Origin: an uncultured Luteitalea sp.
GTDB taxonomy: Bacteria; Acidobacteriota; Vicinamibacteria; Vicinamibacterales; Vicinamibacteraceae
Assembly: GCA_934541105.1 (NCBI GenBank)
Contig: CAKTDA010000007.1
Location: 1-64,000, forward strand
Direction: 5' to 3'
DNA length: 64,000 nt
In this document: positions 37,633 to 47,696 of the stretch, piece by piece
Position numbering within the stretch: position 1 is the first letter of the stretch
Layout of the letters: the number at the start of each line of letters is the position of its first letter
Translations under genes and position numbers: made by a program
Notes under the pieces: generated by a model
The model's database searches: none
The model's input: only the letters and a program-made list of their open reading frames with translations
Told to the model about the DNA's origin: nothing

Positions 37633-38160
37633 TCAGTTCGACTCGAGCGGCGAGACGGTCCCACCGGCGGTGAACGGCTCCCCGGGTGCCACGCCCGACG
37701 TGTCCTGCCAGATGGTGCCGGCTTCGTTGGTGGCGAAGGCTCGCTTGCCGGTGTTGGCCGCCAGCGGTTCGCCGCGGAAGTAGTAGCCGCTCCGCGTCGC
37801 TGCGCCCGTGCAGTCGTTCCCGCCCGGCGACGAGCCTGCCGAGGGCGTCAGCTGGAAGCTGTAGCCGCTCTTCGGCGTGATGTCGAGATCAGGTGACGCG
37901 AACTCCTCGCTGACGAGCGTGGTCAGCGACGTCGTGTACGAGCCGTTGCCGCAGACGTTCGCGTACGTGTGCTGTGCGCTCACGAGCGAACGGAGTGACT
38001 GGATGGCCGAGGCTTCGTTGGCGGAGGCCTTTGCCGCAATCAGGAACGGGGCGACAAGCGCAGAGAGAATGCCGATGAGCGCCACGACGATCATCAGTTC
38101 GATCAGCGTGAAGCCGTCGCGCGTACCCGGGTGTCCCGCGGGAATCATGTGTCGTGTCAT
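37633..38160 (-). CDS. Type IV prepilin (second major-type pilin)
   Basis: 175 residues from ATG 38160; ATG 38148 is also in frame. A 16-residue leader ends ...TRDG, then FTLIELMIVVALIGILSALV, the class III signal with Glu5. The body carries two Cys (VCGNG..., NDCTG) and ends with a pilin-like 'GYYFRGEPLAANTGKRAFATNEAGTIWQD' block also found in the neighbouring pilin as 'AFYARAEPLTIGSTGQRSFAVDERNTVFQD', so the two are paralogs. A sigma54-like element lies just upstream. Confidence 0.9.
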   Translation of the reverse strand: MTRHMIPAGHPGTRDGFTLIELMIVVALIGILSALVAPFLIAAKASANEASAIQSLRSLVSAQHTYANVCGNGSYTTSLTTLVSEEFASPDLDITPKSGYSFQLTPSAGSSPGGNDCTGAATRSGYYFRGEPLAANTGKRAFATNEAGTIWQDTSGVAPGEPFTAGGTVSPLESN

Positions 38161-38175
38161 CGCACTGGAGTTCAA

Positions 38176-38191
38176 TGCAATGCGCGGGCCA
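38176..38191 (-). promoter_or_regulatory. Sigma54-like -24/-12 element before the second pilin
   Basis: On the minus strand TGGCCC (38191-38186), 5-bp spacer, TTGCA (38180-38176). One mismatch to the TGGCAC-N5-TTGCA consensus. The predicted start (about 38165) leaves only a very short leader before ATG 38160, or about 17 nt before ATG 38148. Confidence 0.45.
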
Positions 38192-38264
38192 ACCTCGTCA
38201 GTAATCGACCGCTCGTGCGCGGATGCCGAGAGGGCAGCTGGCACACTTGTCCCTGAATGCACGA

Positions 38265-38297
38265 ACGCCCCGGGGAGCTTCTCGCTCCCCGGGGCGT
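38265..38297 (-). terminator. Rho-independent terminator after the first pilin gene
   Basis: 14-bp perfect stem (38265-38278 with 38284-38297), 5-nt loop, with TTCG/ATT-rich sequence beyond on the minus strand. It lies between the two pilin genes, so much of the pilA message probably ends here. Confidence 0.8.
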
Positions 38298-38323
38298 CCT
38301 GGGCTGATTCTGTTCGATGATGC

Positions 38324-38902
38324 TTACTGAACCGGCGTGACCGTCGCGCTGGGCGTGATGGGGTCCACAATCTGGGCGCCGCTCTGGTCCTGGAACACCG
38401 TGTTGCGTTCGTCGACCGCGAACGAGCGCTGGCCCGTCGAACCGATGGTCAGGGGTTCAGCGCGCGCGTAGAACGCCGACTCGGCATCAGCGATGGTGTT
38501 GCACGTGTTGGCCGCAACCGTCACGGGCGTCGCTGCCGCGTTCGCGCCAACCGCGAGATCGACGCCGTAGCCGCTCTTCACGAGGCCAGCCACGCCCCAT
38601 GCCGTTGCGCTGGCCTGCGACGGGTCGAGGTCTGGGCTGACGAAACCTGCCGTCGAACCGCCGGCAGCCGGCGGGGTCGCGAGCTGCTCGAGCGAGCCGG
38701 CAAACCCTCCGCCCGCGCAGCTCGACGCGAACGTCGCCTGGCCGCTGCTGATCGAGCGCATCGAGCCGATGGCCGAGGACTCGTTGCCCGACATGCGGGC
38801 GCGCAGGAGGCCCGGGATGGCGATGGCCGCGATGATCCCGATGATCGCGACGACGATGAGCAGTTCGATGAGCGTGAAACCCTTGTTGTTGCGGATCTTC
38901 AT
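38324..38902 (-). CDS. pilA: Type IV major prepilin PilA
   Basis: 192 residues. The short leader MKIRNNKG is cleaved before FTLIELLIVVAIIGIIAAIAIP, a textbook type IVa pilin N-terminus with Glu5. The body holds two Cys (SSCAGGG, ANTCNT). GGGAGA lies ahead of the ATG. An excellent sigma54 promoter match sits about 85 bp upstream and a strong terminator follows, both fitting a highly expressed PilR-controlled pilin. Confidence 0.94.
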   Translation of the reverse strand: MKIRNNKGFTLIELLIVVAIIGIIAAIAIPGLLRARMSGNESSAIGSMRSISSGQATFASSCAGGGFAGSLEQLATPPAAGGSTAGFVSPDLDPSQASATAWGVAGLVKSGYGVDLAVGANAAATPVTVAANTCNTIADAESAFYARAEPLTIGSTGQRSFAVDERNTVFQDQSGAQIVDPITPSATVTPVQ

Positions 38903-38986
38903 GATGTGCTGTTCTCCCTCGTGAACGTTCGTGACCCGTGTGCTGGAGCCGTTGCCGGGCTCCGTGCTCCGTTGTCCCCCTTGAAT

Positions 38987-39002
38987 AGCAAGCGCGGTGC
39001 CA
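38987..39002 (-). promoter_or_regulatory. Sigma54 promoter of pilA
   Basis: Minus strand: TGGCAC (39002-38997), 5-bp spacer, TTGCT (38991-38987), an exact match to TGGCAC-N5-TTGCW. Predicted start near 38976, leader about 75 nt. PilS and PilR, the usual activators, are encoded directly upstream. Confidence 0.75.
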
Positions 39003-39125
39003 GACGGGTCTCGACCGCTCGATCCGCACGATACTGCGGAATTCCTTCGTATTCGACGTACATGGGCGTCGGATGGCCGACCCCCTCGATACCACCTTCG
39101 GTAGGTCGGTGACCAAACCTGTCAG

Positions 39126-39172
39126 TACCGACAACTCACGTTACCCGGAAGTGCCGTTAGTTGTCAGTCTCT
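39126..39172. repeat. Inverted repeat in the pilR-pilA gap
   Basis: GACAACT (39130-39136) and AGTTGTC (39159-39165) are perfect arms, with imperfect extension outwards. It lies about 130 bp upstream of the sigma54 element, a distance that would suit an enhancer-type activator site, but no PilR consensus can be confirmed by eye. Confidence 0.4.
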
Positions 39173-39204
39173 CGCCTCCGTCCGGCGGACCGGGTGGCGG
39201 GCCA

Positions 39205-39291
39205 AAGTCTGAAGTCGGAAGTCTCAAGTCTGAAGGCAAGGTCGAAGGGCAAAGTCCGAAGGCAAGGTCGAAGGGCAAAGTTCGAAGGCGG
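39205..39291. repeat. Heptameric intergenic repeat, AAGTCTG family, with 26-bp duplication
   Basis: 7-bp units AAGTCTG, AAGTCGG, AAGTCTC, AAGTCTG and AAGGCAA (39205-39239), then a 26-bp unit repeated at 39240-39265 and 39266-39291 with few differences. The same words occur in the opposite orientation at 45707-45786. Non-coding; part of the 565-bp gap (38903-39467) between pilA and pilR that has no gene. Confidence 0.75.
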
Positions 39292-39361
39292 CCGACGCGC
39301 GCGCGATCCCATCGGCAGGTCGGGACAGAGCCCTCCCACCAGGCCCTGGCCAGAAAGTCGT

Positions 39362-39423
39362 CCCGAATCCCGAGTCCCGAATCCCGAGTCCCGACTGCAG
39401 ATCCCGAGCCCCGAACCCCGAAG
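39362..39423. repeat. Heptameric intergenic repeat, CCCGAAT family
   Basis: Nine units in register: CCCGAAT, CCCGAGT, CCCGAAT, CCCGAGT, CCCGACT, the 6-nt GCAGAT, CCCGAGC, CCCGAAC and CCCGAAG. Related units (CCCGAGC, CCCGAGT, GCCGAAT) recur at 45501-45556. Confidence 0.8.
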
Positions 39424-39467
39424 GCCGACGGCCGCATGACGAAGGCCGAGACGACGAAGTCGCGCGC

Positions 39468-40904
<1,437 letters not shown>

Positions 40905-40927
40905 GGCAGGACGTGTGGGGGCGGCAC

Positions 40928-42652
40928 TCACGCCGTGAGTCGTGCGTCGACCGGCGCGGGCCGGCGCGCGGGAGCGGGCAGGACGACCGTGACCTCGGTG
41001 CCGGCGCCAGGCGTCGACTGCACGGAGACGCGGCCGCCGTGATCGGTGACGATCCGTCGGACGATGGCAAGGCCAAGGCCGGTGCCCTGGCGGAAGCCGC
41101 TCTGGAACGGCTGGAACATGCGCTCGACGTCGGCCGGCGCCATGCCGATGCCTTCGTCGCGCACCGCGAGACGCAACGCGCCGTCCTGCGCGCCGACGCC
41201 GGCAGCCGCGGTCAGGTGCAGCGTGCCGCCCTGAGGCATTGCCTTGATGCCGTTGCTGGCGAGGTTCCACACGACCTGCCGCACCTGTGCCTCGTCGACA
41301 TCGTGCAGCAGCCGCTCGGGTGCATGGACGTCGATCTCGAGTGAGGGCTCGGCGGCGTCGGCCTGCTGCTGCAGCAACGCCGCGACCTCCCGCACGAGGC
41401 GGGCGACGTCGACGCGCGCGCGGGTGACGCGCTGCGGACCCGCGTACGAGAGGAAGTTCTTGATGATGTCGTTGAGGCGCTGCGACTCGCGCATGACGAT
41501 GTCGAGCAGCCGCGCCTGGTCGTCGCGCAGCGTCAGCTCCTTGCGCAGCAGCTGGATCGATCCGGTCATCGACGCCAGCGGGTTCCGAATCTCGTGCGCG
41601 ATGCCCGCGGCCATCTCCCCCACCGCAGCGAGGCGCTCCTGCCGCTGCCGTTCGGCTTCCTTCTGGTTGATGGACGTGAGGTCCTGGAACGTCACGAGCT
41701 GCCCGGCCCGCTGGCCGCCGGCGGCGAGCAGCGGCGCCACGGTCGCACCGAGCTCGATGACCGTGCCATCCACCCGTGCGTAGGTGCACTCGAGCCGCAC
41801 CGGCATCCCGGCAGCCGATTCGGCCATGCACGCAAGCGGCAGCACGTCGGACAGCGGCTGCCCGAGCACGTGCTCGGCGCGGACGCCCATGATCGTCTCG
41901 GCGGTCCGGTTGAAGAGCACGACCGCGCCGTGCGCATCGACGACGATGAGCCCGCCCGCCATGCTGTCGATGACGCGCTGGCTGAGCGTCGTGAGGTCGG
42001 CAAGGCTCGTCGTCGCGCGCGCGAGATCGGCCCCCGTGCGCGAGAGCGACTCGGACAGCTGCCCGACGAGGAGCGCCATGGCGACGAGGCCGCCGACGTT
42101 GGCGACCACGGCGTAGCCGGCAAGCGGCGTCAGCGGCAGCGGCCCCCGCGGAACGGGCTGGAGCGGAGCCGATGGCGCGGCCATCCATCCGTACTGCGCG
42201 GCAGCGATTGCCACGACACCCAACCCGAGGAGGGTGGCGGCGCGCAGGCCCTGATCGCGGCCGCCGAGGACGCTTGCCGCGAGGACGGGCAGCAGCAGCA
42301 GCGGCGTGTAGGAGCTGAAGAGGCCGCCCGTGCTCCAGACGACGGCGAGCGCCACGAGGGCGTCGAGCGCGACCTGCGCGGCGATGACCGAACGCGAACC
42401 GCGGTTGGCGGCGAACACGCCGAAGGCACTCGCACCGAGCGGGACGATCGGCAGCAGCGCGAGCCAGAACGCCTGGTTGAACTCGCCGCGCCCGGCCGTG
42501 AATGCCGCGAGCGGTGCGAGGACGGCAATCGCCACGAACGCGCGCAGGCCGGCCAGCCACACGAGGGCCGACGCGCGCGGCCGTTCGGGCCACGCGATGG
42601 CGGGCGCGTCCGAGAGGGACGCCGGGGCGGCCGCGGCGGGGAGCGTGGCCAT
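40928..42652 (-). CDS. pilS: Sensor histidine kinase PilS
   Basis: 574 residues from ATG 42652, 2 bp after the pilC stop. About six N-terminal transmembrane helices, a PAS domain ('VIDSMAGGLIVVDAHGAVVLFNRTAETIMG'), a HisKA box 'AAGIAHEIRNPLASMTGSIQLL' (His near residue 352) and the HATPase N and G boxes (NLASNGIKAMPQGG, DEGIGM, GTGLGLAIV). Layout matches PilS kinases that monitor PilA in the inner membrane. Confidence 0.95.
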   Translation of the reverse strand: MATLPAAAAPASLSDAPAIAWPERPRASALVWLAGLRAFVAIAVLAPLAAFTAGRGEFNQAFWLALLPIVPLGASAFGVFAANRGSRSVIAAQVALDALVALAVVWSTGGLFSSYTPLLLLPVLAASVLGGRDQGLRAATLLGLGVVAIAAAQYGWMAAPSAPLQPVPRGPLPLTPLAGYAVVANVGGLVAMALLVGQLSESLSRTGADLARATTSLADLTTLSQRVIDSMAGGLIVVDAHGAVVLFNRTAETIMGVRAEHVLGQPLSDVLPLACMAESAAGMPVRLECTYARVDGTVIELGATVAPLLAAGGQRAGQLVTFQDLTSINQKEAERQRQERLAAVGEMAAGIAHEIRNPLASMTGSIQLLRKELTLRDDQARLLDIVMRESQRLNDIIKNFLSYAGPQRVTRARVDVARLVREVAALLQQQADAAEPSLEIDVHAPERLLHDVDEAQVRQVVWNLASNGIKAMPQGGTLHLTAAAGVGAQDGALRLAVRDEGIGMAPADVERMFQPFQSGFRQGTGLGLAIVRRIVTDHGGRVSVQSTPGAGTEVTVVLPAPARRPAPVDARLTA

Positions 42653-42654
42653 CG

Positions 42655-43863
42655 TCACGTCAGCTTCGAGATGAGGTCGAAGATCGGGAGGTACATCGAG
42701 ATCACGATGCCGCCGACGATGACGCCGAGGAACGAGATCATCACGGGCTCGAGCAGCGTCAGCAGGCCGGCGACCGCCGTGTCCACTTCGTCCTCGTAGA
42801 AGTCGGCGATCTTCGACAGCATCATGTCGAGGGCGCCCGTGGCCTCGCCGACGCCGATCATCTGCGTGACCATCGGCGGGAAGACCTTCGTGTCCTGGAG
42901 CGGCTTGCTCACGGTCTCGCCGCGCTCGATGCTGGCGCGCGTCTCCATGATCGCGTCCTCGATGATCGCGTTGCCCGCGGTGCGGGCCGTGATCTCGAGG
43001 CCGTCGAGCAGCGGCACGCCGGAGCTGATGAGCGTGGACAGCGTGCGGCAGAAGCGTGCCACCGCGACCTTGCGCAGGATCGTGCCGAGGATCGGCGCCT
43101 TGAGCAGCAGCGCGTCGATCGTGTGTCGGCCCTGGTTGGTGCGGTAGTACGTACGGATCGCGAACGCGAGCGCGGCAAGTCCCATGATGAGGAACGGGCC
43201 GTAGGCGACAAGGCCGTTGCTCATCGCAATCACGATGCGCGTCGGGAGCGGCAGCGCGGCGCCGAGGCCGGCGAACATCTGCGCGAACGTCGGGATGACC
43301 TTCCAGAGGATGACGGCAACGACGACGGCCGCGATGATGATCACCGCGACCGGGTAGATCATCGCGGACTTCACCTGCGAGATCAGCTTGACGTTCTTCT
43401 CGATGTAGGTCGCCAGGCGCTTGAGGATCGTGTCGAGGATGCCGCCCGCCTCGCCGGCCTGGATCATGTTGGTGAAGAGTGCGTCGAACGTGCGCGGCTG
43501 CCGGCGCATCGCATCGGCGAGCGACATGCCGCCCTCGACGTCCTCGCGGACCTTGAGGATCGTCGCGGCGAACCGCTTGTGCGGCTCCTGGCGCCCGAGG
43601 ATGTCGAGGCACTGCACGAGCGGCAGGCCCGCGTCGATCATCACGCTGAACTGCCGCGTGAAGATCGCCAGGCTCTTGGCGGGCACCTTGCCGCCCGCGC
43701 GTGCTCCGCCGGCCGCCGCCTTGGCCTTGACCGGGTCGATCCGCGTGATGAGGATCTGCTCGCGCCGCAGCGAGGCGACCGCCGCCTCGAGCGACTCGGC
43801 CTGCCGCTCACCGGTGATCGCCTCCCCCCCGCGGGTCCGTCCAGAGAATGCAAACGCCTGCAT
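42655..43863 (-). CDS. pilC: Type IV pilus inner-membrane platform protein PilC
   Basis: 402 residues with two GspF domains, each with the 'FTRQFSVMIDAGLPLVQCLDIL' / 'FCRTLSTLISSGVPLLDGLEI' element, and three transmembrane helices including the C-terminal one. It connects PilB/PilT motor activity to pilin insertion. Lies 36 bp after pilT and 2 bp before pilS. Confidence 0.96.
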   Translation of the reverse strand: MQAFAFSGRTRGGEAITGERQAESLEAAVASLRREQILITRIDPVKAKAAAGGARAGGKVPAKSLAIFTRQFSVMIDAGLPLVQCLDILGRQEPHKRFAATILKVREDVEGGMSLADAMRRQPRTFDALFTNMIQAGEAGGILDTILKRLATYIEKNVKLISQVKSAMIYPVAVIIIAAVVVAVILWKVIPTFAQMFAGLGAALPLPTRIVIAMSNGLVAYGPFLIMGLAALAFAIRTYYRTNQGRHTIDALLLKAPILGTILRKVAVARFCRTLSTLISSGVPLLDGLEITARTAGNAIIEDAIMETRASIERGETVSKPLQDTKVFPPMVTQMIGVGEATGALDMMLSKIADFYEDEVDTAVAGLLTLLEPVMISFLGVIVGGIVISMYLPIFDLISKLT

Positions 43864-43899
43864 CAGAACAACCTTTCAGTCGGCCGTCGGCCGCCGTCC

Positions 43900-45030
43900 C
43901 TACGACCGCCGCACGGGGAGGCCTGCACCCGCCATGCGGCTCATGCCGGCGCCCGGAACCACGCCGGTGCCGCGCTGAATCATTTCCTGCAGTTCTTCCT
44001 TCATCGACGACGCCGCCATGGCGGTGTCAAGCGTGATCTGCCGCGAGAGGTACAGCGAGGCCAGCGACTGGTTCATCGTCTGCATGCCGAGCTTCTCCTG
44101 CCCGGCCTGCATCATCGAGTAGATCTGGTGGACCTTGTCGTCGCGGATGAGGTTCCTGATGGCCGGCGTGGGCACGAGGATCTCGAGCGACACGATGCGG
44201 CCCGGGCCGTTCGACCGGCGCAGCAGCGACTGACAGACGATGCCCTCGAGCACGAGGCTCAACTGCGTGCGGATCTGCGACTGCTGGTGCGCGGGGAAGA
44301 CGTCGATGATGCGGTTGATGGTCTGCGCCGCGGAGTTCGTGTGCAGCGTCGCGAACGTCAGGTGGCCGGTCTCGGCGATGCGCAGCGCCGACTCGATGGT
44401 CTCGAGGTCGCGCATCTCGCCGATCAGCACGACGTCGGGGTCCTCACGCAGGGCGGCGCGCAGGGCGAGCGAGAAGCCCTGGGTGTCGCTGTGGACCTCG
44501 CGCTGGTTCACCAGGCAGCCCTTGTGCTGGTGGATGTACTCGATCGGGTCCTCGATGGTGAGGATGTGCTCGTTCCGCTCGGTGTTGATCTTGTCGATCA
44601 TCGCCGCCAGCGTCGTGGACTTGCCGCTGCCGGTCGGTCCGGTGACGAGCACCAGGCCGCGCGGACGTTCGGAGAGCCTGGCGAGGATCGGCGGCAGGTT
44701 CAGTTCCTGGAACCCGCGCACGCGTTCGGGAATGAGGCGGTAGACCGAGGCCACGGCGCCGCGCTGGTTGAAGATGTTGCATCGGAAGCGGCCGACGCCG
44801 CGGATGCCGAACGAGAAGTCGAGTTCCTGCGTCTCCTCGAAGCGCTTCTTCTGCGCGTCGGTGCAGACGCTGTAGGCGAGCTGCTTGGTCTCGGGTGCCG
44901 TGAGCGGCGGCAGCTTCAGCGGCACCAGCTTGCCGTGGACCCGCACCATCGGCGGCGCGGCCGTCGTGAGGTGCAGGTCGGAGCCGTCGAGTTCGACCGT
45001 CGTCTTCAGCAGTTCCGGCAAGGAGGCCAT
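43900..45030 (-). CDS. pilT: Type IV pilus retraction ATPase PilT
   Basis: 376 residues; hexameric motor that depolymerises pili. Walker A GPTGSGKS (131-138), Asp box, Walker B 'DPDVVLIGEMRDLETIESAL', His box and the PilT-specific AIRNLIR motif. The family N-terminus (LLKTTVELDGSDLHL) supports ATG 45030. The presence of PilT together with PilB implies twitching-type motility or DNA uptake. Confidence 0.96.
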   Translation of the reverse strand: MASLPELLKTTVELDGSDLHLTTAAPPMVRVHGKLVPLKLPPLTAPETKQLAYSVCTDAQKKRFEETQELDFSFGIRGVGRFRCNIFNQRGAVASVYRLIPERVRGFQELNLPPILARLSERPRGLVLVTGPTGSGKSTTLAAMIDKINTERNEHILTIEDPIEYIHQHKGCLVNQREVHSDTQGFSLALRAALREDPDVVLIGEMRDLETIESALRIAETGHLTFATLHTNSAAQTINRIIDVFPAHQQSQIRTQLSLVLEGIVCQSLLRRSNGPGRIVSLEILVPTPAIRNLIRDDKVHQIYSMMQAGQEKLGMQTMNQSLASLYLSRQITLDTAMAASSMKEELQEMIQRGTGVVPGAGMSRMAGAGLPVRRS

Positions 45031-45174
45031 GTCGTCTCGTCGTTCGGCCGCCGCGCGTGTCGCGACGGCGCACAGGTGGTCTCAAGCGTTCGGCGTGTCC
45101 GTGCCTGGCGTGTCCGGGCAGCGTGCGGTCCCGGCACATCCGGCCGCAGACCGCGCACTGCCTTTCCACGCGCT

Positions 45175-45194
45175 GGCCTGCTAATCGGCAGGCC
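45175..45194. repeat. Inverted repeat upstream of pilT
   Basis: GGCCTGC (45175-45181) and GCAGGCC (45188-45194) around a 6-bp centre TAATCG, about 150 bp upstream of the pilT start. Possible operator. Confidence 0.45.
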
Positions 45195-45430
45195 GTTGCG
45201 ACGCGTGAGCGCGTACCGACGTTCTTTGCAACCCCGGCGCCGTTTTTTGTCAGGGACCGGCCCGACGGCCACCACCACCTACAACTGATGCGTGCTCAAT
45301 GCGTTACGTCTGCCGTGCCGTCGGGACTTGCCGCGCGCGATCGCCCGCGGATGGCAGGATTCGCGTGCCGGCCCTGACGGTGGAGCGACGTTTCTGAAAT
45401 CGCGGTGTGCGCGGAGAACATGGAGCAATT

Positions 45431-45458
45431 CGGAATGCGGAATGCCGAATGTCGAAGG
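45431..45458. repeat. Heptameric repeat, CGGAATG family
   Basis: Units CGGAATG, CGGAATG, CCGAATG and TCGAAGG in register. The words CCGAATG and TCGAAGG recur together on the opposite strand near 58740-58770. Confidence 0.7.
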
Positions 45459-45500
45459 CAGGGTGGCCTCGGTTCGCGCCGCCAACACCCAGGTCCCGCG

Positions 45501-45556
45501 CCCGAGTCCCTGGTCCCGAGCGCCGGGTCCCGAGCGCCGGGTCCCGAGCGCCGAAT
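45501..45556. repeat. Heptameric repeat, CCCGAGC/GCCGGGT family
   Basis: Eight 7-bp units: CCCGAGT, CCCTGGT, then CCCGAGC and GCCGGGT alternating, ending in GCCGAAT. Shares its main word with 39362-39423. Confidence 0.75.
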
Positions 45557-45706
45557 CATGCACGCGGAGACCGCGGAGGAAACACGGAGGCGCGGAGGAG
45601 CGCGGAGAAAGGCAGCGTCGGCCGTGCCCGGGCCAAGCGTTCTGCGTCCGATCGCGCGCCGGGGCGACGGGATGAGGCGGGACCATGCATGGTCGAGCCC
45701 GCTCCC

Positions 45707-45786
45707 CTTCGACCTTCAGACTTTCCTTCGACCTTCGACCTTAGGCCTTTCCTTCGATCTTCAGACTTCCGACTTCGCCCTTTTAC
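45707..45786. repeat. Heptameric repeat, CTTCGAC family, ending at the pilB stop
   Basis: Units CTTCGAC, CTTCAGA, CTTCCGA, CTTCGCC and CTTAGGC with interspersed CTTTCC. On the other strand these read GTCGAAG, TCTGAAG and TCGGAAG, the words of the 39205-39291 block. The array abuts the pilB stop. Confidence 0.75.
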
Positions 45787-47538
45787 CTACTTGACCGTCT
45801 CGCGCGTGACTTCCTCGGTGGTCGTGACGCCCTCGATCACCTTGAGGAGGCCGCTGTGGCGGAGCGTGATCATGCCCTCCTCGATGCCCTTCCTGCGGAG
45901 ATCGAGAGCCGAGGCGCCGACGAGGACCAGTTCGCGCAGTTCGTCGGTGATCTCGAGCACCTCGTACAGGCCGACGCGGCCGCGATAGCCGGTGTTGTTG
46001 CAGTTGTCGCAGCCGGTGCCGCGCATCGGCACGACGGTCTGGGCCTCCTCGGGCGAGAAGCCGATGTCGGTGAGCGTCTGCGGCGGCAGCGGATGCGGCA
46101 CCTTGCACTTGGTGCAGATGCGTCGCACGAGGCGCTGCGCGCAGATCAGGTTCACCGAGCTGGCCACGAGGAATGGCTCGATGCCCATGTTCATCAGGCG
46201 GCTGACGGTGCTCGGTGCGTCGTTCGTGTGCAGCGTCGACAGCACGAGGTGACCCGTGAGCGCGGCCTTGACGGCGATCTCGGCCGTCTCGAAGTCTCGG
46301 ATCTCGCCCACCAGGATGATGTTCGGGTCCTGCCGCAGGAACGAGCGCAGCGCGGCGGCAAACGTGAGGCCGATGCTCTCGCGGACGTTGACCTGGTTGA
46401 CGCCGGCGAGGTTGAACTCCACCGGATCCTCCGCGGTCATGATGTTGGTCTCGGGCGTGTTCAGCTGCGAGATGGCCGAGTAGAGCGTGTTGGTCTTGCC
46501 GCTGCCGGTCGGCCCGGTCACGAGCACCATGCCCCACGGCTTCTCGATCTGCGTCTTGAACTTCGACAGCGAACTCGGCTCGAACCCGAGCTTCGTCATG
46601 TCGAGCATCAGCTTGTCCTTGTCGAGGAGGCGGAGCACCACCTTCTCGCCGAACAGCGTCGGCAGGCACGAGACGCGGAAGTCGATCTCCTTGCTGTGCC
46701 CGTTGTCGTTGATGCGGATCTTGATGCGGCCGTCCTGCGGCAGCCGCTTCTCGGCGATGTCGAGCTTGGCCATGATCTTCAGGCGCGAGATGATCGCGTC
46801 CCTGAACTTCATGGGCGGCTGCATGACGTTGTAGAGGATGCCGTCGATCCGGAACCGGATGCGGAACTCGCGTTCGTACGGCTCGATGTGGATGTCGCTG
46901 GCGCCCTTCTGGATGCTCGACGTGAGCACCATGTTCACCATGCGGATGACCGGCGCCTCGCCCGTCTGCTTCTCCAGCGCGGCGACGTCGATCTCCTCGA
47001 GATCGTCGAGCACTTCCACCGCCTCGCTCGCGCCGTCGGTCCGCTGCTGCGCGTCCTCGAGCGCGCGGTTCGCGAGTTCCAGCGTGTTGGCGGCCGACGA
47101 CGTCTGGCGCGTGGGCGCGGCGTAGTACTTCTGGATCGCGTCCCCGACCGCCTGCTCCGACGCGACGACCGGCTCGACGTTGTAGCCCGTCATGAACTTG
47201 ATGTCGTCCATGGCGAACACGTTCGTCGGGTCTGTCATCGCCAGCGTCAGCGTGGCGCCGGCGCGGCTGAGGGGCACGACCTGGTACTTCTGCGCGGTCT
47301 CGGGCGGAATGAGCTTGACGACGGCCGGGTCGATCTCGAACCGCGCGAGATCGATCGAGGGCACGCCGTACTGGCGGCTCAGGAGCGCGGTGATCTCCTC
47401 ATCGCGCACGAAGCCCAGCTTGACGAGATTCAGCGCCAACTTGCCGCCATTGGCCTTCTGGTAACCCAGCGCCTCCTGCAGCTGCGTCGGCGTGATCTTC
47501 TTCTCCTTCAGGAGGAGCTCACCGATTCTGACCGCCAT
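45787..47538 (-). CDS. pilB: Type IV pilus extension ATPase PilB
   Basis: 583 residues. N-terminal MshEN-type region (IGELLLKEKKITPTQLQEAL), Walker A GPTGSGKT (about 341-348), Walker B 'DPNIILVGEIRDFETAEIAV', and a C-terminal tetracysteine zinc motif (ICTKCK ... GCDNCNNTGYRGR). GGGGAA precedes ATG 47538. It powers pilin polymerisation through PilC. Confidence 0.96.
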   Translation of the reverse strand: MAVRIGELLLKEKKITPTQLQEALGYQKANGGKLALNLVKLGFVRDEEITALLSRQYGVPSIDLARFEIDPAVVKLIPPETAQKYQVVPLSRAGATLTLAMTDPTNVFAMDDIKFMTGYNVEPVVASEQAVGDAIQKYYAAPTRQTSSAANTLELANRALEDAQQRTDGASEAVEVLDDLEEIDVAALEKQTGEAPVIRMVNMVLTSSIQKGASDIHIEPYEREFRIRFRIDGILYNVMQPPMKFRDAIISRLKIMAKLDIAEKRLPQDGRIKIRINDNGHSKEIDFRVSCLPTLFGEKVVLRLLDKDKLMLDMTKLGFEPSSLSKFKTQIEKPWGMVLVTGPTGSGKTNTLYSAISQLNTPETNIMTAEDPVEFNLAGVNQVNVRESIGLTFAAALRSFLRQDPNIILVGEIRDFETAEIAVKAALTGHLVLSTLHTNDAPSTVSRLMNMGIEPFLVASSVNLICAQRLVRRICTKCKVPHPLPPQTLTDIGFSPEEAQTVVPMRGTGCDNCNNTGYRGRVGLYEVLEITDELRELVLVGASALDLRRKGIEEGMITLRHSGLLKVIEGVTTTEEVTRETVK

Positions 47539-47696
47539 GTTCCCCTGACGAGTGCATGCACCCAGGATGCCGCTGCGGTGGGACGCCGCAGGGCGCGCCG
47601 GGACGGGCTGTCCCGGTCACGCGGATGCAACTCTCGCCACGGGGAATCGGCAGGGGCGGGGAGATTCTGCACTCCGGGGTCACGTACACTGGCGGG

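Larger units (their letters stand above)
45031..45786. other. 756-bp gap between pilB and pilT without a gene
   Basis: I found no supported coding frame in either strand. The gap holds a 7-bp-arm inverted repeat at 45175-45194, a CGGAG-rich stretch (45567-45615) and three heptameric repeat blocks listed separately. Reading frames there are low-complexity consequences of the repeats. It separates pilB from pilT, which are usually adjacent. Confidence 0.7.

Noticed and set aside
39205..39423. Possible CRISPR array
   Set aside because: Units are 7 and 26 bp with no alternating unique spacers and no cas genes nearby.
42502..45288. 928-codon plus-strand frame opposite pilC-pilT
   Set aside because: Antisense to well-supported PilC and PilT; His/Asp/Arg-rich shadow sequence.
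45405..45988. Possible small genes in the pilB-pilT gap
   Set aside because: The frames are made of the heptameric repeats and run into the pilB 3' end; no ribosome binding site or domain.
47560..47660. Sigma54 site upstream of pilB (TGGCGA...TTGCA on the minus strand)
   Set aside because: Spacing between GG and GC is 8 rather than 10 bp, which does not fit a -24/-12 promoter.
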